64,000 nt of DNA from Pelagibacteraceae bacterium AG-470-G21 (GTDB lineage: Bacteria > Pseudomonadota > Alphaproteobacteria > Pelagibacterales > Pelagibacteraceae), in assembly GCA_003211555.1 (NCBI GenBank), contig QCSH01000003.1, forward strand, positions 1 through 64,000. The letters are read 5' to 3'. The number at the start of each line of letters is the position of its first letter. The stretch's first letter is position 1. This document shows, one piece after another, positions 17,801 to 25,995 of this stretch. The notes under the pieces are model-generated. The model did not search any database. It was not told the origin of the DNA and saw only the letters and a list, made by a program, of their open reading frames with translations. The translations under genes and the position numbers were made by a program.

Positions 17801-18947
17801 TACAAACATGGGAGTTTATTTAAGACCTGGTTCAGCAAGCACTGGTGTAACTACTCAGCCTGAGTATGATTACAGTCAACTAGGTGAAACTTGGTCAACA
17901 CCAAGAATTATTAGACTTCCAAATAATGGTGCCGGGGATACAAATATTGAGGATGATATTTATGTTGCAGTTGTTGGTGGAGGTTATGGAACTCAATACG
18001 AAGGAGTAGGATCAAACTTAACTCTAATAAATCTTGAAGATACAAGTTTTCCGGGCAGAATTCATAAATCAATACCAATTGAAGACCTGGTAACTAATGA
18101 CATTGTTAACTCTACTCCGGGAACACCAACAGTAATAACACCCGATACTGCAAGAGGATTAAACTTTAGCGGTGCATTAGTATATCTAAATGATCTTGAA
18201 GGTAAAATAACGAAATTTAATTTAACTAATATGTCAAATGATGGAAGTGGTAATGCAATAAAACTTTATGACAATACAACATTATTTAGTGCTGGATCTA
18301 ATCAAACAAATGGCAGATATATGTATCACTCAATGGATGCAACATTAGGTCAAACTACAAATTCTTTATGGCTATTTGCAGGTACTGGAGATTATGACAG
18401 AATTGGAAGTACAAATCCTGGTACCAATAATTTAATGCTTGGAATAAATGATCCAGATTATCCCGCATATAAAGAAGTGGCCACTCCGTCAAAAGCTAAA
18501 GATTTAACAAAATGTAAAAATACTACAAAAGATGGAACAGGTGCGAAATGCCCTCAAACCCCAGGAGATCTTGGTTGGTTCATTGAATTAGATAATAATA
18601 AAAAAGTAACTGCAGAACCAACTGTATCGAGTGGTTTAGTATATTTCCCAATATATCAACCAAGTTCATCAGCTAATAAATGCAGTTTGGGAGATGCATT
18701 TATCTGTGCTGTTGATGATGAATGTGGAACAAATGTTTCAACAAAACTTGGGTCAATGAGAAATAATAAAGAATCTTGTATGTATGTAGGACAAGGGGTT
18801 TTATCTAGAATTGTTATTTTTGCAAATAAACTGTTCGCTAACATTGCAGGTCAGTCTACAAATAAACTCAAAAAAGATTTAGTAGTATTAGATGCAGCTG
18901 CTGGTGGGACAACAAGTTATAGAAGTTCTTGGAGACAGAACTATTAA
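14862..18947 (+). CDS. pilY1: PilY1-like pilus tip adhesin with vWA domain interrupted by a propeller-like insertion
   Basis: This 1361-residue exported protein starts with a signal (about 1-24). A vWA domain begins at ILILLDKSGSMS (41-51, MIDAS DxSxS). About 290 residues with six NHL-like repeats then intervene (each with a pattern like DSSGDVYVGSYWTYGIKKL). The vWA resumes at RMDGAKEAIKAIV (about 346) with MIDAS Thr427 (GGGTNADDW) and Asp464 (VIGDGDW). The C-terminal half is the conserved PilY1 propeller: KPLGDIYHSE (about 705) and YVGANDGMLHAFNA (about 755). PilY1 caps the minor pilin complex and mediates adhesion and force sensing. It closes the plus-strand operon and is coupled to the preceding gene by TAATG. 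Confidence 0.92.
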   Translation: MNKLKIFIFKIIFSLILFSGSSYAKNIPPGSGIGDVPANILILLDKSGSMSVRMTSGSGFMYPYSAAADSSGDVYVGSYWTYGIKKLTYATGAVDASFASSGTYTGSGNCRSYYPMNIKIHNGYMYVASYYQHRVFRVNLSTGACDWNHYIRYARNIAIGNNILYATGYYGNAVIRNLSTNSNINCSWSGNLKSYTDYGSMAVDASGNNLYGFEFRYIYRFPINQSNKCPSTGYSSRIRTNANYVFGADTHPSDDKILYINNYYSHRVEKITLNNSLNGIQSTSTAGRCCTGKSSSSNIRMYYPWGLSVDKTNNRIISSNYYKMSVQAFNLDLAWQKEFGGSSSTRMDGAKEAIKAIVTDSSLTAGVNFGYAYWSSGGAGFRSWSGNITTGTANPCSSRACLKVRVHKQGASRINQIIGTLNPGGGTNADDWARIAQEYYLSGQFSPMDKNLSCQNSYILVIGDGDWYNHSRAQSRVTTLLNKHKIKTFTVAFGGGLSSSGIRNFRRMAQAGGTNDVIIANTTASLKAQLKSAISQVIASKLSFTAPAITATISEGGSLYQAQFDYVQNKEWQGTLTRTAIKPDGSLDLNDKDNWSAVDKLPSPNSRKIWSEVPGVDYKTNYNNFVDTNWTSINTLLEQTGNEVPGYHNVTDNPSNTQRCKNNSSVKDAVNGVNEDDIKGLINFIRGKDYFDYDGDCNLTETRPKPLGDIYHSELVVVGAPSAETAFVGTNQESYWRSIKGYDAWAASKSTREKIIYVGANDGMLHAFNAKSGVEKWAFIPPFIASSFPTMVNVNLNRAVGGSNAIYGVDGSMVVHDMYFKSAYDNAKQWHTILMVPYGRGGAGFSVLDITNPDKPLHLYSVLNDKVRREVHIMDHNGTLSTFNYIPTSWPLSQMAESIAVSASQSSDFTCKTDQSTKCQAHNVWTIPNVTLSKADLRITIDDKNYTSFSVTNTFQGTEIRLNRNLTYYGDDPGDASKSSTNMGVYLRPGSASTGVTTQPEYDYSQLGETWSTPRIIRLPNNGAGDTNIEDDIYVAVVGGGYGTQYEGVGSNLTLINLEDTSFPGRIHKSIPIEDLVTNDIVNSTPGTPTVITPDTARGLNFSGALVYLNDLEGKITKFNLTNMSNDGSGNAIKLYDNTTLFSAGSNQTNGRYMYHSMDATLGQTTNSLWLFAGTGDYDRIGSTNPGTNNLMLGINDPDYPAYKEVATPSKAKDLTKCKNTTKDGTGAKCPQTPGDLGWFIELDNNKKVTAEPTVSSGLVYFPIYQPSSSANKCSLGDAFICAVDDECGTNVSTKLGSMRNNKESCMYVGQGVLSRIVIFANKLFANIAGQSTNKLKKDLVVLDAAAGGTTSYRSSWRQNY

Positions 18948-18968
18948 TTAGTTATTAAAAAACTAATT
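18946..18968. terminator. AT-only hairpin between convergent pilY1 and transglutaminase genes
   Basis: A perfect 8-bp inverted repeat, AATTAGTT (18946-18953) and AACTAATT (18961-18968), flanks a 7-base loop and overlaps the stop codons of both convergent genes. It could act as a weak bidirectional terminator, but the stem has only two G/C pairs, so it may simply be an AT-rich coincidence. Confidence 0.3.
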
Positions 18969-20847
18969 TAAGCACTTTTGCAAAACCTAACTTATTGCCA
19001 GAATATATCTCTTCCTCAAACACTTTAAAATAATTTTTATATTTTTGTTTATCTTCATTTGAAAGTTTATTATAAATTTGTTGAATAGTGTCAGATTTTA
19101 AAATATTTAATTTTTTTCTTTTACCCAGTAAAATCATAAATAATCTAAATTTAAGTAAATTAATTGAATTAATATTAAAAATCGTTTTAACAAATAAATA
19201 GATTAAAATTGGAGTAAAAATCCAAATAAATACTTTTGAAAATTCTAAACTTAAAAGTCTTTCAATAAAATTTCTTCTTTGTTTATCATCATAAGATAAT
19301 AAATGTTGAGTCCAAACAAAATCAGCATAATTAAAATAAAAACTTAACGTTCTTAAAAATCTAGAAGAGAATATTCCTGAAGACGAGAAATTATCAGTGC
19401 TAAAGACGTTATTTAAACTGTTTATAATATTTTCTTTTGGAATAGCTCTTGTAGGATCTATTCTCACCCACCCTTTATCATCAAACCAAACTTCTGCCCA
19501 GGCATGAGTATCTTTTTGTTTAAAAGAATAAAAGTTTCCAATTTCATTTAATTCACCACCATGGTATCCTGTAACAATTCTACTAGGTATACCAGCTAAT
19601 CTTGAAAGCAAAACAAAAACTCCTGCATAATATTCACAGTACCCCTCTTTATCGTCAAAGAAGAAGCTTTCATAATTATTTAATGATGTATTTTTTGGAC
19701 TTAAATTGTAAAAATAAGATCCATCAGCGAATCTATCGTATATTTTATTAACAAATTTCTCTTCTGTAGAATTATTATTTTCTTTTACCCATAATCTTAA
19801 CTTGTTGGAAATATTATCTGGTAATAAAGTATAATAATTTTTTATATCATCATCTAAATCGAAAGTGGATTTAATATTTTTAAACTGAATTTGTTTTTTT
19901 CTGTCTATCAACTCTCTACTAGCAAATGTTTGATTAAATAAATCTTTTGAAATCTTAATATTTTCGTTCACTAACTGTGAATTTTTTAAACTAGGTATCC
20001 ACTTTTTTTTATAGGGTTCTAATATTATTTGATAAGAATTGTTTAGATCTTTATTTTCAGAGATTTTAAAATTATCTTTAAATTTACTAAATAAAAAATA
20101 ACTAGATGACGGTCTCCATGATTGATTGACTTCCATATAATCAAATATTTTGACCCTGAAATATAGATCATTTTGATTAAAGTTATTGTTTATTAGAGTA
20201 AAAATTTCTTCATCAGAATTAGAAAATTGGCTAAATGAGCCGAGACTTATTGAGTCTGGTATACCTAAAGAGCTTGTAGAATTATCGAATAATCTAAAAT
20301 TAATCTCTGCTCTTGGAAATATTAGATAAAATACAATAATAAAAGGGAATATACTTAATGCAAAACCCAAGTATTTAAGAATATTTTTAAAACTAAAATC
20401 TAAAACTTCTTTTTGTTGAATAAGATACATGTTTATTACTAATAAAATAATGATTGAAAATGAAACAAACATACTAATGATACCTTGACCTTTAATCAAA
20501 CTTGCAACAGCAACAATCATGCAAATTAAATTAAATGATAAATTATTATTTTTATTAGATAATTCAGAAAATTTAATAATTAGTAATACTCCCAAACAAT
20601 TTAAAAAAAATTCTTCAGAAAATATATATTGGTTGAAAACTAGTTGAATATATAAGGCACCAATTGCAAATAATCCTATAATAATAGATTTAAATTTAAT
20701 TTTAATATTTGATACCAAATAACTTATAACAAATAAAAATCCCCAAAAAAATAAATTATTAAAAGTTAAGTTTTCAGATAAATTAAAAATACATAATCCT
20801 AGTAGAGCAAATGTTATGGAAGGTATATTTTTATTAATTTTTAACAT
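18955..20847 (-). CDS. TgpA-like membrane transglutaminase (DUF3488/transglutaminase core)
   Basis: This 630-residue protein has about six hydrophobic segments in its first 190 residues (IPSITFALLGLCIF; LIGLFAIGALYIQ; and so on), then a large periplasmic part with the transglutaminase triad. The Cys is in EGYCEYYAGVFVLLSRLAGIP, the His in DTHAWAEVWF and the Asp in WVRIDPTRA. A further membrane segment lies near 545-560, and a C-terminal cytoplasmic tail follows. This is the TgpA/YebA plan, an inner-membrane enzyme with its active site in the periplasm. Its substrate is unknown. It overlaps the DUF58 gene by 14 bases and is the last of pilD-moxR-DUF58-transglutaminase. Confidence 0.9.
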   Translation of the reverse strand: MLKINKNIPSITFALLGLCIFNLSENLTFNNLFFWGFLFVISYLVSNIKIKFKSIIIGLFAIGALYIQLVFNQYIFSEEFFLNCLGVLLIIKFSELSNKNNNLSFNLICMIVAVASLIKGQGIISMFVSFSIIILLVINMYLIQQKEVLDFSFKNILKYLGFALSIFPFIIVFYLIFPRAEINFRLFDNSTSSLGIPDSISLGSFSQFSNSDEEIFTLINNNFNQNDLYFRVKIFDYMEVNQSWRPSSSYFLFSKFKDNFKISENKDLNNSYQIILEPYKKKWIPSLKNSQLVNENIKISKDLFNQTFASRELIDRKKQIQFKNIKSTFDLDDDIKNYYTLLPDNISNKLRLWVKENNNSTEEKFVNKIYDRFADGSYFYNLSPKNTSLNNYESFFFDDKEGYCEYYAGVFVLLSRLAGIPSRIVTGYHGGELNEIGNFYSFKQKDTHAWAEVWFDDKGWVRIDPTRAIPKENIINSLNNVFSTDNFSSSGIFSSRFLRTLSFYFNYADFVWTQHLLSYDDKQRRNFIERLLSLEFSKVFIWIFTPILIYLFVKTIFNINSINLLKFRLFMILLGKRKKLNILKSDTIQQIYNKLSNEDKQKYKNYFKVFEEEIYSGNKLGFAKVLKLVF

Positions 20848-21751
20848 TAGCTAAATATTTGTAAATTTGGTTTAGACTTTTTTCATTATTATCTAATATA
20901 AAAATATTACTCTTATGTTTTAAAGTGAGATTTAACTTATTTAGGTAATAATACTTAATTATATATACAGAGTAACTAATCAATAATTCGAACTCTATTT
21001 CACGATATTTATCCAAATCTAAAATAAATTTTTGCTCTTTTTGTTGATCTTTGAAAATTTTGATATATTTTTTTTCTAATGTAGATTTTTTCCAAGCAAT
21101 TTTAGAATAACTATCACCATTTTTAAATTCATCTATTCCCTCAAATTCATCAGCATCTATAAATTTATTAATATTAAATTTATTTAATAAATCCTGATTA
21201 GGTTTTTTACTTTCTGGATAAACAATTACTTCACATTCAGGTTTGTAATTTACTTTTGTTTTAATTACTCCGAAAGGATAAACAGAATTCAAAGAAATAT
21301 TTTCTAAACCATATTTGCCTCTATATTTTTTACTAAAATCTATTTTGATAGTATTAATTTTTTTAAAAAAATTCAAATTTTCTATATTTTTGTTTTGATA
21401 ATCAATATTTATATTTAATTTTTTTTCATTTGAGGAATTTTCAATTATTAAAGATAATTTTTTATTTTGACTGGCTTCTAGATAATATTCATTTAAAAAA
21501 CTTAATTTCAAATTATTAATATTTTGATGAGAGATGAGTATAGAAATAAAGAAAATAAAGAAAATAATTATAGATAGTAGCAGTCCAGAATTATTTTCAT
21601 AGAAAACTGAAATTAAAAAACAAAAAAAAATAAATAACCCTAAAATAATTCCATTAAAATTTGGGTATATATATATTTTTGAATTATTTTTAGGCTTAAA
21701 GAAATTTTTAAAATTGACCTCTTTAAATCTAAAAATAGATTGGGTTGCCAT
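20834..21751 (-). CDS. DUF58 family membrane-anchored protein
   Basis: This 305-residue protein has two hydrophobic helices near the N-terminus (about 30-50 and 55-72, IILGLFIFFCFLISVFY and LLLSIIIFFIFFISILIS). A beta-rich region follows, then the DUF58 signature around FEGIDEFKNGDSYSKIAWKKSTLEKKYIKIF (about 198-230). DUF58 proteins regularly occur with MoxR ATPases and TgpA transglutaminases and are thought to be MoxR partners with a degenerate vWA-like fold. It is coupled to moxR by a TAATG junction (21749-21753). Family assignment is good; molecular role is not established. Confidence 0.87.
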   Translation of the reverse strand: MATQSIFRFKEVNFKNFFKPKNNSKIYIYPNFNGIILGLFIFFCFLISVFYENNSGLLLSIIIFFIFFISILISHQNINNLKLSFLNEYYLEASQNKKLSLIIENSSNEKKLNINIDYQNKNIENLNFFKKINTIKIDFSKKYRGKYGLENISLNSVYPFGVIKTKVNYKPECEVIVYPESKKPNQDLLNKFNINKFIDADEFEGIDEFKNGDSYSKIAWKKSTLEKKYIKIFKDQQKEQKFILDLDKYREIEFELLISYSVYIIKYYYLNKLNLTLKHKSNIFILDNNEKSLNQIYKYLANVKN

Positions 21752-22629
21752 TAATTTATATCAATCTTTTCTAAGATTTCTTTTTTGACAAATTCTATTT
21801 TTTCTTCTTGGTTTAAAAACCTTATTCTATGCCTTAATATATAAGGAATAGTGTCTTTAATATCTTGATGAGTAACATAATCCTTTTCATTTATGAGTGC
21901 CCATCCTCTAGCAAGATCAATAATTTGTTTTAAACATCTTGCTGAAATATAAATTTTACGATCAATACTTTGAATGGTTTGTTCGATATTTATAACATAC
22001 TTATATATTTCATCTTTCACAGTTACTTTATTTTTTTTTTCTTTAATTTTTTTCCAATCGATTTTCTCTGAGTTATCATCAACAAAGCTTATCTCTTTTT
22101 TTAACATTTCTATTTTGTCACCATCATTTAATTCTGAAAGTGAATATGAAACCATAAAACGGTCTAACTGGGAGTCTGGTAAAGAACTTGTGCCTGAAGT
22201 ATCCATAGGGTTTTGAGTTGCAATTACAAAAAAAGGTTCTGGAAGACTATGGCTGATACCATCAATTGAAACATTTTTTTCTTCCATCGCCTCTAAAAAA
22301 GCACTTTGAGACTTTGGGCTTCCTCTATTTAACTCATCAGCTAGAACTATATTTGTAAAAATAGGTCCCTTTTGAAAATTTAATTTATCATCTGAAAAAA
22401 TATTAAAACCAAGTATATCACTTGGCAAAAGATCAGATGTAAATTGAACTCTTTTAAAGTTGAGACCTAAACTTTGTGTAATTGCTTTTGCAAAAGTTGT
22501 TTTTCCAGACCCTGGATAATCTTCAATAAGTATACTTCCTTCTGAAATTATAGCCGCAAGTGTAAGTCTAATCTTTTCTGAATTGCCAACTACAATTTTA
22601 GACGTATTGCTGATTATTTTTTCAAACAT
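21751..22629 (-). CDS. MoxR-type AAA+ ATPase
   Basis: This 292-residue AAA+ protein has Walker A EDYPGSGKTTFAKA (about 36-49), Walker B-like NIVLADELNRGSPKSQSAFLEAMEEKNVS, sensor 1 VIATQNPMDTSGTSSLPDSQLDRFM, and a C-terminal lid. These are typical of the MoxR family, cytoplasmic chaperone-like ATPases that act on vWA or membrane protein complexes. It lies between pilD and DUF58. Grouping with the DUF58 and transglutaminase genes is common in bacteria, but placement inside a type IV pilus locus is less usual. Confidence 0.93.
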   Translation of the reverse strand: MFEKIISNTSKIVVGNSEKIRLTLAAIISEGSILIEDYPGSGKTTFAKAITQSLGLNFKRVQFTSDLLPSDILGFNIFSDDKLNFQKGPIFTNIVLADELNRGSPKSQSAFLEAMEEKNVSIDGISHSLPEPFFVIATQNPMDTSGTSSLPDSQLDRFMVSYSLSELNDGDKIEMLKKEISFVDDNSEKIDWKKIKEKKNKVTVKDEIYKYVINIEQTIQSIDRKIYISARCLKQIIDLARGWALINEKDYVTHQDIKDTIPYILRHRIRFLNQEEKIEFVKKEILEKIDIN

Positions 22630-22641
22630 ATCTTTTATAGA

Positions 22642-23406
22642 TTAATAATAAATTATTGATCTAATACTACTTTCAAATATCAAATATATCAACGTACCAA
22701 GAATTATGTAGGGTCCAAATGGTATCTGCGAAGAGAGTTTTTTTGATTTATTAATCAAGCTAGGTACGACTGACAACAGAGCAATTATCGAAGAAATAAA
22801 AATTACAAAAGGAATAGCAAACCATCCAAACCAAAAACCAATAGCTGATAAAAGTTTTGCATCTCCTAATCCCATACCTTCTTTTTTTCTTATCTGTTTA
22901 TAAAAAAATATTATTGACCATATTATTCCATATCCAAATATACCTCCTATTATAGAATTTATGAAATTTGGAAACATTGGATGTAAATTGGGATCAAATG
23001 ACTTTACGAAACCTAGGAGCATTAACGAAAATGTTAGAACATTTGGAATGATAAAATGTTTTAAATCTATAAAAAAAATTATTAAGAAAATTAACCCTAA
23101 AATTAAAAGAAGAATTGTTGTTATACTAATACCATAAAGAAAATATATACTTAAGAATATTAAAATGCTTATACTTTCGACTAATATATATTTAGTTGAA
23201 ATCTTTTTTTTACATTTTCTACATTTGCCATTTAATAATAAAAATGAAATTATAGGGATATTATCTTTCCAGGTTATTAATTTTTTACATTTTGGACAAA
23301 AAGATCTACCAGATACAACTCCTTTACCTGACGGCAAACGATATATGCATACATTTGCAAAGCTTCCCCAAAGAGCTCCTAGGACAAATACAAATATGAA
23401 ATCCAC
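22642..23406 (-). CDS. pilD: Type IV prepilin peptidase / N-methyltransferase PilD
   Basis: A 254-residue polytopic membrane aspartyl protease that cleaves and N-methylates all the prepilins in this locus. It has the cytoplasmic zinc module C37-x2-C40 ... C62-x2-C65 within LPSGKGVVSGRSFCPKC and NGKCRKCKKK. It also has the catalytic aspartates D114 (FFIDLKHFIIP) and D182 (GMGLGDAKLL). The first motif FVLGALWGSFANVCIYRLP is also diagnostic. It heads a minus-strand run with moxR, DUF58 and transglutaminase; the gap to moxR is 12 bases. Confidence 0.95.
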   Translation of the reverse strand: MDFIFVFVLGALWGSFANVCIYRLPSGKGVVSGRSFCPKCKKLITWKDNIPIISFLLLNGKCRKCKKKISTKYILVESISILIFLSIYFLYGISITTILLLILGLIFLIIFFIDLKHFIIPNVLTFSLMLLGFVKSFDPNLHPMFPNFINSIIGGIFGYGIIWSIIFFYKQIRKKEGMGLGDAKLLSAIGFWFGWFAIPFVIFISSIIALLSVVPSLINKSKKLSSQIPFGPYIILGTLIYLIFESSIRSIIYY

Positions 23407-23415
23407 TGATTATGA

Positions 23416-23529
23416 TTATAATTTTATATTTGATGTAATTTGGATAAATCCATCTATTACATACTGGACCATTAAAACAGCATCATGTAGATGAATGTAT
23501 AAATTTGGTGTATTAATTATAATCTCCAT
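23416..23529 (-). CDS. Possible 37-residue small protein upstream of pilD
   Basis: The gap between pilD and the divergent phosphatase gene contains an ATG-initiated frame, beginning MEIIINTPNLYIHLHDAV and ending 9 bases before the pilD start codon. The composition (His, Asp, Gln, Val, no long Lys/Asn runs) is more protein-like than random AT-rich frames, and the position would allow cotranscription with pilD. There is no clear ribosome-binding site and no recognisable family. It could equally be chance or a remnant. Confidence 0.25.
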   Translation of the reverse strand: MEIIINTPNLYIHLHDAVLMVQYVIDGFIQITSNIKL

Positions 23530-23531
23530 TG

Positions 23532-23561
23532 TTGAAAAATTTATCAAAAATTGCTTAAAAT
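23532..23561 (+). promoter_or_regulatory. Probable promoter of the SpoIIE-type phosphatase gene
   Basis: TTGAAA (23532-23537), 18 bases and TAAAAT (23556-23561) sit upstream of the phosphatase ATG at 23575. The predicted start near 23568 leaves a leader of only about 7 bases and no room for a ribosome-binding site, so translation could be nearly leaderless. Confidence 0.4.
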
Positions 23562-23574
23562 ACTAGTTAAATAA

Positions 23575-24864
23575 ATGTTTCTATTTAAATCAAAAAAACC
23601 GATAGAGCCCAAAAAAGAGGCCGAACAAGTTAACGTCGATTTAGAACTTGTTACAAAAATGAATCAAGACTTCGCGCTCTCACTTGATTTAAACGATACT
23701 TTAATGAATGCCTTAAGAGTAATTATTGCAAGACTAAATGCACAAGCTGCAAATATCTTTTTAATTAATGAAGAAAAGAAAAAATTCGAGTGTATTGCAT
23801 CACTTCATCAAGATTATTTAGATGAATACCAATTGGACTTAAAAGATGGTGTTATGGGTAAAGCTGTTGAACAAAGAAAATGTATCCGTGTTGGAAATGT
23901 TAGAAAAGATGTAAGAGAAATAGCTGAATTTTATTTTGATTTAGACAACAAAACTAACTTTACAACATATTCTGTATTATGTTCACCATTGATAGCAGCG
24001 AATGAATGTATAGGAGTAATTCATTGTTTAAATAAAAAAACTGAGGACAAATTGTTTATTGAAGATGACAGAAAACTTTTAGAAACACTCTCAGCTCCCG
24101 CAGCATTAGCAATACGTAATGCAAAGATGGCTAAGGAAATGGTTGAGAAAAATAAAATTCAAAAAGAAGTAGAAATTGTTGGTGAAATTCAAAGATCTTT
24201 ATTATCAAAAAATAAAGATAAAGAATTTCCTATCTCTGGAATTAATATTCCTGCTAAAGTAGTTTCTGGAGATTTTTATAACTTTTCAGATTTAGGTGAT
24301 GGAAAATATGGATTTGGTGTTGCCGATGTGTCGGGAAAAGGAATTAAATCTTCATTGCTTATGTCAAAAGCATCAAGTTTATATAGATGTTTAAGTAAAA
24401 CAAATTTTTCAGCATCTGATTTACTTTTTCAATTAAACAACGAAATATGCGAAACAATCTCAAGAGGAATGTTTGTAACTATGTTAATTGGAATATATGA
24501 CTCAAATAAAAAAGAATTATTACTTTCAAGTGCAGGTCATGAGCCACCTTTAATATTAGCAGCGGATGGGACATTCAGTAATTTTTCTGAAGCTGGACCT
24601 CCTTTAGGCATTATGCCTAAAACTAAATATCCTGAACACACAATTCCTTTTGACAATAGTTCTATGTACATTTTTACAGATGGAATAACCGAGATTAAAA
24701 ATCCTAGTGGTGAAATGTTGGGTTCAGAAGGTTTTGAAAGTTATATCAAAAAATATCAATCTACAGCAATCAACGATAGGCTTAAAACAATGATAGATGA
24801 TATTCTTGGTGCAGGACATATCCAAAAAGATGATTTAACAATTGTTGCAATAGACGGAAAATAG
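23575..24864 (+). CDS. GAF-SpoIIE (PP2C-type) serine phosphatase, RsbU-like
   Basis: A 429-residue signalling phosphatase with a GAF sensor domain (about 35-185, including AANIFLINEEKKKFECIAS and YSVLCSPLIAANECIGVIHCLNKK), a coiled linker (about 185-212) and a SpoIIE/PP2C domain (about 220-429). Metal ligands are visible as D233 (VSGDFYNF), D251 (GFGVADVSGKG) and the later YIFTDGITE motif. Such enzymes dephosphorylate STAS anti-anti-sigma proteins. The only STAS and kinase genes in the window are at 2404-3138, on the other side of the pilus locus. A functional pairing is inferred. It ends one base before convergent rodA. Confidence 0.9.
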   Translation: MFLFKSKKPIEPKKEAEQVNVDLELVTKMNQDFALSLDLNDTLMNALRVIIARLNAQAANIFLINEEKKKFECIASLHQDYLDEYQLDLKDGVMGKAVEQRKCIRVGNVRKDVREIAEFYFDLDNKTNFTTYSVLCSPLIAANECIGVIHCLNKKTEDKLFIEDDRKLLETLSAPAALAIRNAKMAKEMVEKNKIQKEVEIVGEIQRSLLSKNKDKEFPISGINIPAKVVSGDFYNFSDLGDGKYGFGVADVSGKGIKSSLLMSKASSLYRCLSKTNFSASDLLFQLNNEICETISRGMFVTMLIGIYDSNKKELLLSSAGHEPPLILAADGTFSNFSEAGPPLGIMPKTKYPEHTIPFDNSSMYIFTDGITEIKNPSGEMLGSEGFESYIKKYQSTAINDRLKTMIDDILGAGHIQKDDLTIVAIDGK

Positions 24865-25995
24865 TTAATAAACCGAGATTTGTTCCTGATTATATATTTT
24901 ACAACTCATAACTATACTTAAACCTAACATAATAGATAACAATGAAGATCCTCCATAAGACATGATTGGTAAAGGAGCTCCAACTATAGGCAACATTCCT
25001 AGAACCATTGCAATATTTACAAATACATACAAAAAGATTGCTGTTGCGAATCCAAAACAATACAATTTAGCAAAAAAACTTCTGGAAACTAATCCAACAT
25101 TAATAATTCTGTAGATTAATAAGATATATAAAAACAGTAGGATTATTGATCCAAGAAACCCAAATTCTTCTGAAAATAGTGTAAATATAAAGTCAGTATG
25201 CTTTTCTGGTAAAAACTCTAAGTAACTTTGAGTACCTTTTAAGTAACCTTTCCCAAAAAAACCCCCAGATCCTATAGCGATTTTTGATTGAATTATTTGA
25301 TAACCAGCTCCTAAAGGATCTCTATCAGGATTAAAAAATGTAAGTATTCTTGATTTTTGATAAGGCTTTAAAATAGAAATAGCAAAAGGCAAAGAGACTA
25401 GTAACAGCAAACCAGAATATACAAAATATTTTATATTGATGCCTGCCAACCAAATAATTGCAATTCCGCTACCTGCAATTAATATTGAAGTACCTAAGTC
25501 AGGTTGTTGAATAACTAAATAGCATGGAATAATTAAAAGTATAATAGGTTGAATTAAAAATTTATAACTCTGAATGTCTGAACTTTGAATTCTGTGGTAA
25601 TATCTAGCAAAGCAAACAATTACTGCTATTTTCATTAATTCTGATGGCTGCAAATTAAGAAAATATAAATTTATCCATCTAGTTGCTCCAGAAGCTGATA
25701 TTCCAAAGAATAAAACAACTAGCAACAAAACTAATCCAATTACATAAAAAATATAGGCATTTTTATACCAAGTAGAAACTCGCACAAATGATAGCACTAA
25801 GAATAAACTAAAAAATAAAGACAATCTAAGTATGTGGTTTTTAGTGTAAAATGAAAATTTTCCTCCCTCAGTAGAATAAATTGCAAATACACTAATAGCA
25901 CCTATGGCAATAATTAATAAAATTAACAAATAATCAATTGATTTTAACTTATCAAAAAAACTATAATTGGTTGCTTGTATTCTTTCTCTTAACAT
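24865..25995 (-). CDS. rodA: Rod-shape peptidoglycan glycosyltransferase RodA (SEDS family)
   Basis: A 376-residue protein with about ten hydrophobic helices and SEDS motifs: GATRWINLYFLNLQPSELMKIAVI, QQPDLGTSILI, KSRILTFFNPDRDPLGAGYQIIQSKIAIGSGGFFGKGYLKGTQ-type loop, FLPEKHTDFIFTLFSEEFGF and GAPLPIMSYGGSSLL. RodA polymerises lipid II into glycan strands in the elongasome together with PBP2. Its ATG overlaps the mrdA stop in a TAATG junction (25993-25997). It is the last gene of mreB-mreC-mreD-mrdA-rodA. Confidence 0.95.
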   Translation of the reverse strand: MLRERIQATNYSFFDKLKSIDYLLILLIIAIGAISVFAIYSTEGGKFSFYTKNHILRLSLFFSLFLVLSFVRVSTWYKNAYIFYVIGLVLLLVVLFFGISASGATRWINLYFLNLQPSELMKIAVIVCFARYYHRIQSSDIQSYKFLIQPIILLIIPCYLVIQQPDLGTSILIAGSGIAIIWLAGINIKYFVYSGLLLLVSLPFAISILKPYQKSRILTFFNPDRDPLGAGYQIIQSKIAIGSGGFFGKGYLKGTQSYLEFLPEKHTDFIFTLFSEEFGFLGSIILLFLYILLIYRIINVGLVSRSFFAKLYCFGFATAIFLYVFVNIAMVLGMLPIVGAPLPIMSYGGSSLLSIMLGLSIVMSCKIYNQEQISVY

